Positions 1-5,155 of a stretch of DNA of 5,155 bases are shown here, piece after piece. Both the position numbers and the translations under genes were made by a program. A model generated the notes under the pieces. The model saw nothing but the letters and a program-made list of their open reading frames with translations, was not told where the DNA came from and ran no database searches. This DNA is from Mycoplasmataceae bacterium (lineage in GTDB: Bacteria; Bacillota_I; Bacilli_A; Mycoplasmatales; Metamycoplasmataceae): positions 1 through 5,155 of the forward strand of contig JAFWJI010000056.1 in assembly GCA_017511585.1 (NCBI GenBank), read 5' to 3'. The number at the start of each line of letters is the position of its first letter. Positions within the stretch are counted from its first letter, which is position 1.

Positions 1-1
1 A

Positions 2-625
2 AAAGAAGAGGGAAGTGAAGTATTTAATTCACTAAAAAAATTAATGAAAGTTGAATATATTGGTAATTTTGATTATGCTAATAGTATAAACTGTTCTAAT
101 AATTGTAATGGTAGTTGTTGTGATAATTTAAATTTAGCTGATTCTTCTTGTGCTAGAAAATATGATTATTTCGATGGAAATGGATATGGATATAGTTTAT
201 ACAATAGTTTCGGTCTTAAAACAATAAGCGAAACTTCTAGAGAAGTTCAATTTGAAATTCAATTACCTATTGTTAAAAATCAAAATCCTCATAATTTAAA
301 TGAAATAGATATAAAAAATGAAGATAAAAAGATTTTTGGTGGAAATCTTTATTTTACTGGTGGTTATATAATAGCTTGAAATAAAGATGGTGATAAATTC
401 TTAAAAAATGCAAAATGTGAAAATTATTGTTCAAAAACAACCAAAAACAGTAAAGAATGTAAATGTGTAGATGGTTGAAAAAAACAAATGGAAGATGCAA
501 TGAAAGAAAAATTATTTGATCAATGTACTTTTAATAATAATGGAGATGGTAAAACAATTTTCCATTATTTTATGAAATATAATGATGGAAATAAAACAAA
601 TGATCCAATTAATCATTGATGATAA
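2..625 (+). CDS. C-terminal part of an unrecognised cysteine-rich protein (5' end outside window)
   Basis: I do not recognise this protein. The frame is open from the first complete codon to TAA at 623, so the window holds its last 207 residues. The ATG at 44 is an internal Met: the frame continues upstream without a stop and no Shine-Dalgarno motif sits close to it. Four TGA codons (377, 476, 617, 620) must be read as Trp; the protein ends in two of them (His-Trp-Trp). The visible part has 10 cysteines in two groups: C-x3-C-x3-CC-x9-C at fragment residues 31-50 and C-x3-C-x9-C-x-C at 139-155, plus one at 175. Between them is a Gly/Tyr/Asn-rich stretch with beta-like segments. No transmembrane helix is visible in this part. 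A surface-exposed or lipid-anchored protein is possible, but the N-terminus that would show a signal peptide or lipobox is missing. The gene ends just before a terminator, so it closes its own transcript. The frame is secure; function is unknown. Confidence 0.8.
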
Positions 626-636
626 ATATAATATAA

Positions 637-664
637 AAAACAACCTATAAAGGTTGTTTTAATT
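637..664 (+). terminator. Intrinsic terminator after the cysteine-rich gene
   Basis: A perfect 10-bp inverted repeat (AAAACAACCT at 637-646, AGGTTGTTTT at 651-660) encloses a 4-base ATAA loop. It starts 11 bases after the stop codon at 623-625. The 3' arm ends in four T and is followed by AATTTATTTT, giving a U-rich tail. The CAACCT/AGGTTG core is the only GC-containing hairpin in the gap, which sets it apart from chance AT pairing. It should end the upstream transcript and separate it from the ABC module. Confidence 0.85.
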
Positions 665-783
665 TATTTTATTCTTGTTTATCTATTGAATTTTGTAAAT
701 TTAAATTAATTAATTTTTATTAATCTACTTTGTAAAAGAAGTAAATAAAAGTTTTTGATTTTAATTGCCTTTCTTATTAATAA

Positions 784-803
784 AATTTAGTATATACTAA
801 ATT
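784..803. promoter_or_regulatory. Perfect 20-bp palindrome, operator-like
   Basis: The left half AATTTAGTAT (784-793) is followed directly by its exact reverse complement ATACTAAATT (794-803). It contains one G-C pair per half site and ends 7 bases before the TATAAT box at 811-816. It therefore covers the place where the -35 region of that promoter would lie. Such geometry is typical for a dimeric repressor or activator site controlling the ABC transporter genes. No regulator gene is in the window. An AT-rich genome produces palindromes by chance more easily, so the role is an inference. Confidence 0.45.
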
Positions 804-810
804 GAATTAA

Positions 811-816
811 TATAAT
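811..816 (+). promoter_or_regulatory. Promoter -10 box for the ABC module
   Basis: A perfect TATAAT lies 18 bases before the permease ATG at 835. Transcription would start around 822-824, leaving a leader of only about 11-13 bases. No Shine-Dalgarno sequence is visible in it (it is A/T only). No good -35 hexamer is present: the best at 18-bp spacing, TTAGTA at 787-792, matches TTGACA at 3 of 6 positions and lies inside the palindrome. Weak -35 boxes are common in mycoplasmas; an activator could also compensate. Confidence 0.6.
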
Positions 817-834
817 GTGTTAAAATAAAAAATT

Positions 835-1860
835 ATGAAAAATAACGATACCACTCAAGAAATAGCTGTTTTAAGTTTGATTAATAAGCATTTTTGAAAA
901 TCAAAAGTGGGCCCAATTACTGCTTTGGCAATTCCTCTTTTTTTAATGATTGTTTATAAAATAATCGGAAAAGATGAAATTGAAGTATTTACTGGCGGAT
1001 TGCCTTCTTATTTCTCTTTTTCAATATTACCATTAGGTTTTATTTCATTACCCCAAATGTTAGTCGAATTTAAAACCTCAATTATTTTAAGAAAAATTTC
1101 TACTTCTAAAGTAACAGCTATAAAGTTTTGTACGATAATGTTAGCTTATAATTTTGTTGCAATTTTAAGTGCTAATATTTTAATTATTTTATTTTATGCA
1201 ATGTTTTTAAATGTTGATGCACCTGATGCTTTTGCAACTATTAATTGGTGAGAGTTGTTATATGCATTATTTAATGTTTATATTTCTACACTATCTTTAG
1301 GATTACTTTTAGGAGTTTTAATTAATAAAAATAATTTAGTTCAATCAATAGGATTTTGTTTTGTTATAGTATCTATAACTTTTTCTGGACAATTTATACC
1401 AATTTCTGTTTTATATCGTTCTGGTGCAATGCAATATATTTCATTAATCTCACCAACATCTTATAGTTTGAATTTAATGAATGTTGTTTTACTTCCATCT
1501 AATAGTGAAGGTATTTTAAAACTATTTGAACAAGAAATAGCTGGCAAACCACTTGTTACAATAATTGAAGATAGTAATTACAATACAGAAGAATTAAAAG
1601 CAAAACTTGAAGATTTAAAAAATTATAGATTTAATGGAATATTCGACATAAAAAATGATTTTAAAATATTTACTTTAAATGTTATTGAATCAAATATTGA
1701 AATCCCAGGAACAAATGAAAAATTTTTAATAGCAACTAAATTAACAGAATCAACTATATATAGACCATGACAAAATATTTTGGATTTAATAATGCCTTAT
1801 GTACTTACATCAATATTTTTATTTGTATCAATTAAAAAATTTAAATGAACAAGTAGGTAA
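835..1860 (+). CDS. ABC-2 type transporter permease
   Basis: This 341-residue membrane protein is the likely channel subunit of an ABC exporter, working as a dimer with the ATPase encoded next. Predicted helices lie at about residues 25-44, 58-78, 94-125 (long), 141-163, 168-194 and 316-334. Between helices 2 and 3, the cytoplasmic stretch EFKTSIILRKISTSKV (78-93) resembles the ABC-2 coupling segment (family pattern Glu...thr-Leu-Lys-Arg-Leu-x-x-thr-Pro), and YISLISPTSYSLNLM after helix 5 resembles the family's conserved Ser-Pro-x-x-Tyr region. The basic tail KKFKWTSR fits a cytoplasmic C-terminus. About 90 polar residues between helices 5 and 6 (roughly 222-312) are long for small ABC-2 permeases. 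TGA codons at 895, 1249, 1768 and 1846 and one TGG at 1246 encode Trp. The ATG at 835 is the first start after an in-frame TAA at 826. The family is clear; the substrate is unknown (drug, lipid, peptide or polysaccharide export are all possible). Confidence 0.85.
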
Positions 1861-1862
1861 TT

Positions 1863-2657
1863 ATGATTGAATGAAAAAAAATAACTTCTGAAAAAACTTC
1901 AAATCCATATAATGATATTAAACCTTTTATTAAAAAAGAAGAATATGTTAAAGAAAAACCAATAATTAAGGTTAGGGGTTTATCTCATTCTTTTAAAGAT
2001 AAAGAAATTTATAAAGATATTGATTTTGAGATTTTTGAAAATGAAAAAGTAGCTTTTTTAGGACCTAATGGTTCAGGTAAAACTTTAACATTATCAACAC
2101 TTTGTGGTTTTATGAAACAAAAACATGGAACTATTGATTATCTATTTGAATACAATAAAAATCCTTATGAAAAATTATCGATCCAATTTCAAGATTTAAA
2201 ATTTCCTACTTCATTAACACCTAAGGATTTAATTGATTTTACTATTAGACTTACAAATTCATTTGAATATGAACAAGAAATAGTTGAAGGAATTAAAGCA
2301 TTTGAAATTGATAAGATTTTAAATACTAAAATTTCAAAATTATCTGGTGGTCAACAACAAAGAATAAATGTTTTTATTGCAATGATTGGAAGACCAAAAG
2401 TTTTATTTTTAGATGAATTTACAACAGGATTAGATATTTCAATTAAAAATAAATTGCAAAATTATATTTTGGATTTTTGTAAGAAAAACAAAATTACTTT
2501 AGTAATAATTAGTCATGATATTGATTGTATTGAAGAAATGGTTGATAGAATAATTATTCTTGCAAATAAAAAAATTTATGTTGATGCTTATGCAAAAGAC
2601 ATAATCAATGAATTTGGATCAGTTAAAAAAATGTTAAAAAAATATATTGTTTTATAA
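1863..2657 (+). CDS. ABC transporter ATP-binding protein
   Basis: This 264-residue cytoplasmic ATPase should power the permease encoded two bases upstream. It has the ABC signs in order: Walker A GPNGSGKT (67-74), Q-loop Gln about 110 in IQFQD, signature LSGGQQQR (160-167), Walker B VLFLDE (180-185) with catalytic Glu185, D-loop GLD (189-191) and switch His218 in ISHD. The order and spacing are intact, so it should be active. The usual Pro after the Walker B Asp-Glu is Phe186 (DEFTTGLD). About 34 charged residues precede the ABC domain and match nothing I know. The ATG at 1863 follows the permease TAA at 1858, with an AGTAGG element at 1852-1857 as probable ribosome binding site; translation is likely coupled. 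One TGA codon (1872, Trp4) must be read through; starting instead at the internal ATG 2112 would lose Walker A. The ABC-2 partner points to export; the substrate is unknown. Confidence 0.93.
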
Positions 2658-2676
2658 ATATTAAATTATTTATAAT
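2647..2676 (+). promoter_or_regulatory. Putative promoter for the nusB cluster
   Basis: TTGTTT (2647-2652) and TATAAT (2671-2676) are 18 bp apart. The -35 lies in the last codons of the ATPase gene. The predicted transcription start, 6-7 bases past the -10 box, is at 2682-2683, on the nusB ATG itself. This would give a leaderless mRNA, consistent with the lack of any Shine-Dalgarno motif before nusB. The gap from 2658 to 2682 is entirely A/T, which weakens the case. No terminator is visible between the ATPase and nusB, so read-through from the ABC module is also possible. Confidence 0.45.
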
Positions 2677-2682
2677 TTATTA

Positions 2683-3159
2683 ATGAAAGAAAAAAATGGA
2701 ACTTATTCAATAAGAAGATTAATGAGGATTATGATTGTAATAATCATCTATCAATATGAACTTTTTGATAAAACTATTGACTCAGAAGAAATTTTTAAAT
2801 TAGATAAGTTCAATGAATTATTTAATTTTAATGTTTTAAAGACTAAAAATATTAGTCAAATTCAAAAAGAACAAAGTTCAATTTTATCTACAATTGAAAA
2901 AAACTATAAAGTTTTCAAAAAAACAATTACTAATTTTATTAGAACCGATTGATCTTGATCAAGATTAAACCCATTAGTTCGTTCAATTTTATTATGCGCT
3001 TCAGTTGAATTATGAAAATTAGATGTAGGAATAGTTGCTAATGAATATGTTCAAATTGCAAAAGATTTTATTCCAGATGATAAAAGTTATAAATTTATAA
3101 ATATTGTTATTGAAGAGATAGGGAAAAAATATAATGTTTTTAAGCAAAAAAGCAATTAA
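2683..3159 (+). CDS. nusB: Transcription antitermination factor NusB
   Basis: NusB pairs with ribosomal protein S10 (NusE) and binds boxA RNA, which keeps RNA polymerase elongating through rRNA operons. The 158-residue protein has typical family length and is all-helical in appearance. The N-terminal helix carries an Arg-rich start and the Tyr-Gln-x-Glu element (RRLMR at 11-15, YQYEL at 23-27). The C-terminal half shows the most conserved block: W92, R94, LVRSILLCASVEL at 98-110 (family: x-Glu-Arg-x-Ile-Leu-Arg-x-Ala-x-Tyr-Glu-Leu), then ANEYVQIAKDF at 119-129 (family: Ile-Asn-Glu-x-Val-x-Leu-Ala-Lys) and FIN at about 138-140 (family: Phe-Ile-Asn-Gly-Val-Leu). TGA codons at 2950, 2956 and 3013 encode Trp90, Trp92 and Trp111; read as stops they would remove exactly this block. 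No Shine-Dalgarno sequence precedes ATG 2683. It heads the nusB-unknown-tlyA-desulfurase cluster, and its last 26 bases overlap the next gene. Confidence 0.88.
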
Positions 3160-3613
3160 AGAGATCAAAAAAGAATTGAAAGAGCAAGATTTATTTTTAA
3201 GTTATAAAAACCAATTAAAAATAAAAGAAATTAGTTTTTTATTAACTAAAATTTCTATTATTTTTAATTCTTCTATTTCATTAAAAAAAATGTATGAAAT
3301 TGAAGAGAGTTTTATAAAAAATAAAGTTGATCAAATTTTTTGAACTAAGCAATTTAAGAAAATATCAATTTATTTTGAAAAACCATTTGATAAATGCAAC
3401 TGAGAATCTTTTGGTAATTTTATTTTTTATGTTTGAAATCAATATATATTCAAAAACAAAAAGTATAGATTAGAATCAATTTATAATTATGATAATTTTA
3501 ATGATATCAATTCTTTTAAAGCTCATGAATATACTAAATGAGTAAATTCAATGGTTGATAGCAAAAGTATTGAATTTAATGTTTATATAAGAAAGGTATT
3601 AAAACTTTTATAA
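3134..3613 (+). CDS. Unrecognised 159-residue protein between nusB and tlyA
   Basis: I do not recognise this gene. It encodes 159 residues, rich in Lys, Ile, Phe, Asn and Tyr, with no signal peptide or clear membrane helix. The first third (about 1-75) looks helical and basic (KKAIKEIKKELKEQDLF near the start). The rest is rich in aromatic residues, with four TGA-encoded Trp (3341, 3401, 3434, 3539), and could form a mixed alpha/beta domain. ATG 3134 is the first start after an in-frame TAG at 3119 and is preceded by AGGGA (3120-3124) at 9-base spacing. It overlaps the nusB end by 26 bases, and its TAA (3611) shares a base with the tlyA ATG. This packing and the length in one frame through four TGA codons argue that it is translated. 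Its position suggests an RNA-related or accessory role, but nothing in the sequence shows that. A diverged form of a known small protein cannot be excluded. Confidence 0.75.
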
Positions 3614-4338
3614 TGACATTAATTGAAAAATTATTTTCATTAGGTTATTCAAATAAAGAATCGCTTGGATTAATAATGTCAGGCAATGTTTTAGTAAATG
3701 AAGAAATTGTTATTAAAGGTTCTACTAAAATAAAAGAAAATGATGTTATTAGAATTAAAAATAAAAAAAAATGAGTAAGCAGAGGTTCTTATAAATTATT
3801 AGAAGCAATAGAAAAATTTAATTTAGATTTAACAAATAAAATATGTTTAGATGTTGGAGCTTCTACTGGTGGTTTTACACAAGTTTTGTTAAGCAAAGGT
3901 GCTAAAAAAATTTATTCTTTGGATTCTGGAACTAATCAATTAGATTTTACTTTAAGACAAAATGAAAAAGTTGTTTCTTTAGAAAAAACTAATTTAAAAT
4001 CAATTAACGATGATATGTTTGAAGAAAAAATAGATTTTATTTGTTGCGATGTTTCTTTTATTAGTGTTAAAAAATTATTTGATGTTTTAAGTAAAACTAA
4101 TGTTTTAGCTAATAATAATTATGTTTTAATTTTGATTAAACCTCAATTTGAAGCAAGTTCTAATATTGTTGAAAAAGGTGGATTTGTAAATAAAATTCAT
4201 CATAAAGATATTATTGATTCTATAATTTCTTATGCAATAAAATTAAATTTTATTTTTTTATCAATAATTGAATCACCAATTAAGGGAAATGTTAGTAAAA
4301 ATATAGAATATTTAGCTTTATTTAGAAAGGAATTTTAA
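3613..4338 (+). CDS. tlyA: TlyA family rRNA 2'-O-methyltransferase (S4 plus FtsJ-like)
   Basis: TlyA uses S-adenosylmethionine to methylate ribose 2'-OH of cytidine in rRNA (23S C1920 and, in the longer form, 16S C1409). It is often mislabelled a hemolysin. The 241-residue protein begins directly with an S4 RNA-binding domain (1-52; LIMSGNVLVNEE matches the S4 Gly-x-Val-x-Val-Asn core), then the linker WVSRGSYKL (54-62). The methyltransferase domain follows: SAM motif I LDVGASTGGFT (79-89), CDVSFIS (145-151), LIKPQFE (174-180), KGGFV (188-192) and a C-terminal SPIKGN...NIEYL element. Lys61, Asp146 and Lys176 are candidates for the FtsJ-type catalytic residues. It has no N-terminal extension before S4, fitting the short type I form thought to act on 23S only. 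The S4 arginine usually found in the Ser-Arg motif is replaced (YSNKES). The start overlaps the previous stop (TAATG). AGAAAGG at 3590-3596 is a poor ribosome site at 16 bases, so coupling is likely. Trp54 is TGA. Confidence 0.92.
4324..4331 (+). promoter_or_regulatory. Ribosome binding site of the cysteine desulfurase gene
   Basis: AGAAAGGA lies inside the last codons of tlyA, 8 bases before ATG 4340. It is the best Shine-Dalgarno match in the window and fixes the start of the desulfurase. Most other genes here have weak or no such site. Confidence 0.7.
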
Positions 4339-4339
4339 T

Positions 4340-5155
4340 ATGTTTGAAATTGATAATAAAAAAATTAGAAATCAATTTCCGATGTTGAAAAATGATATTG
4401 TTTATCTTGATAGTGCAGCTTTAGTTCAAAAACCTCAACAAGTAATTGATGCAATTAATGATTTTTATACTAAATATTCTATTTCTAATCGAACTAGAGA
4501 TACAAGATTAGGTATTTTTGTTGAACAAAAAATTCAAGAAACAAGAAAATTAGTTGCTCAATTATTAAAATGTTCTGATGATGAAATAATATTTAATTCA
4601 GGTACAACTGAAGGATTAAATTATGCTTCATATTTAATTGAACAATTAATAGAAAAAGATGATCAAATTTTGATTTCAAAATTTAACCATTCTTCTCATA
4701 TGGTGCCTTGAATTGAATTAGCAAAAAGAAAACAAGCAAAAATTGTTTTTTCAGATAATCTTTTAAAAGATGTAAATTCTAAAACAAAAATTATTGCTTA
4801 TACACAAGTTAATAATAATTTTTTAAATAATAAAGATGATGAATTAGAAAAATTATTTTCTATAGCAAAAAAAAATAACGCTTTTATTATAAATGATATT
4901 GCCCAAGCAATTAGTCATAAAGAAGTTGATTCCAAATTTTTTGATATAGCAGCTTTTAGTTCTAATAAAATGTTTGGACCAACTGGATTAGGAATATTAT
5001 ATGTTTCAAAACACATTTTAAATAAGGTAGAATCAAAAAAATATGGCGGAGGATCAATTGATTATATTGAAAAAGATGGTATTTGAAAGTCAAAAAATTC
5101 TATTATAAAACATGAACCAGGAACATTAAATATAGCAGGTATTTTCGGATTTAAT
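4340..5155 (+). CDS. Cysteine desulfurase, SufS/CsdA type (3' end outside window)
   Basis: This PLP enzyme takes sulfur from cysteine as a persulfide, releasing alanine, for Fe-S cluster assembly and tRNA thiolation. The first 272 residues are present, of about 400 usual. Landmarks in order: start MFEIDNKKIRNQFPML (family x-x-Arg-x-x-Phe-Pro), YLDSAA (22-27), GTTEGLN (88-94), NHSSHMVPW (116-124; His117 for PLP stacking), Asp186 and Gln189 in NDIAQA (PLP N1 and O3' contacts), Lys210 in SSNKMFGPTGLGILY (Schiff base), then YGGGSI and EPGTLNIAGI near the window end. The persulfide Cys lies beyond the window. Several conserved residues differ from bacterial SufS: Asn209 replaces His before the PLP Lys, SNRTRD replaces Val-His-Arg-Gly-Val-His, and QVNNN replaces His-Val-Ser-Asn. 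These may be typical of mollicute homologues. TGA encodes Trp at 4709 and 5084. One base separates it from tlyA; a scaffold gene (iscU/sufU) would be expected next. Confidence 0.9.

Larger units (their letters stand above)
665..834. other. Non-coding gap between terminator and ABC module
   Basis: This very AT-rich stretch has no open frame of useful length on either strand. Its first part (665-780) holds only weak AT repeats, such as a 14-bp A/T-only palindrome at 703-716 and a 5-bp stem (TACTT at 726-730, AAGTA at 739-743) with an 8-base loop, neither of which I can assign a role. The second part (784-816) holds the palindrome and -10 box listed separately. Confidence 0.6.

Noticed and set aside
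377..379. TGA codons as in-frame stops suggesting pseudogenes or frameshifts (also at 1249, 1768, 2950, 3341, 3772, 4709)
   Set aside because: Each TGA falls where Trp is acceptable or expected (Trp92 of NusB, Trp124 of the desulfurase Val-Pro-Trp motif), and the frames continue into conserved domains. This is code 4, not gene decay.
703..716. 14-bp palindrome AAATTAATTAATTT in the intergenic gap
   Set aside because: Pure A/T low-complexity sequence without a nearby promoter element; expected by chance in such DNA.
755..783. Second promoter candidate TTGATT-17 bp-TAATAA in the intergenic gap
   Set aside because: The -10 match is only 3 of 6 and it lies upstream of the palindrome; the TATAAT at 811 is a much better candidate.
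2662..2679. Inverted repeat TAAATTAT-TT-ATAATTTA before nusB
   Set aside because: It is made only of A and T in an A/T-only gap, so it is easily due to chance, and the stem would be too weak for a terminator. It could overlap the -10 box as an operator, but nothing else supports that.
2952..2965. Perfect 14-bp palindrome ATCTTGATCAAGAT (20 bases, 2949-2968, if one G-T pair is allowed)
   Set aside because: It lies in the most conserved part of nusB (Trp-Ser-Trp-Ser-Arg) and is explained by that coding sequence with TGA for Trp. No T run follows, so it is not a terminator.
3134..3343. Short 69-residue gene ending at the TGA of 3341
   Set aside because: With TGA as Trp, the frame continues to 3613 and meets the tlyA start exactly, so the short version is an artefact of the standard code.

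Overview
The window is AT-rich and uses genetic code 4, in which TGA is read as tryptophan. It therefore most likely comes from a mollicute of the Mycoplasma type. In the seven genes I could read, tryptophan is written TGA 19 times and TGG once (at 1246). Read with the standard code, every gene would break into fragments. All genes lie on the plus strand. I saw no tRNA or rRNA gene, insertion sequence, CRISPR array or integrase, and nothing convincing on the minus strand.

Region 1 (2-625) is the 3' part of an unrecognised gene whose product is rich in cysteine (10 Cys in about 207 residues). It ends at a clean hairpin terminator (637-660). A 209-bp non-coding gap follows. It carries a TATAAT -10 box (811-816) and, just upstream, a perfect 20-bp palindrome (784-803) placed like a repressor operator.

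Region 2 (835-2657) is a two-gene ABC export module: a six-helix ABC-2 type permease (835-1860) and its ATPase (1863-2657), two bases apart. The substrate cannot be told from the sequence. The permease has an unusually long extracytoplasmic segment before its last helix.

Region 3 (2683 to the window end) is a tight housekeeping cluster: nusB (rRNA antitermination factor), an unrecognised 159-aa gene, tlyA (rRNA 2'-O-methyltransferase with S4 and FtsJ-like domains) and a SufS/CsdA-type cysteine desulfurase that runs off the window. The junctions are a 26-base overlap, a 1-base TAATG overlap and a 1-base gap, so this is almost certainly one transcript with coupled translation. A -35/-10 pair lies just before nusB, and its predicted start site falls on the nusB ATG, which would give a leaderless message.

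NusB and TlyA both act on ribosomal RNA. The desulfurase supplies sulfur for Fe-S clusters and/or tRNA thiolation. The cluster thus groups RNA-maturation and sulfur functions. The least explained parts are the cysteine-rich protein, the palindrome before the ABC module, and the unknown gene between nusB and tlyA. I found no clearly new multi-gene system.
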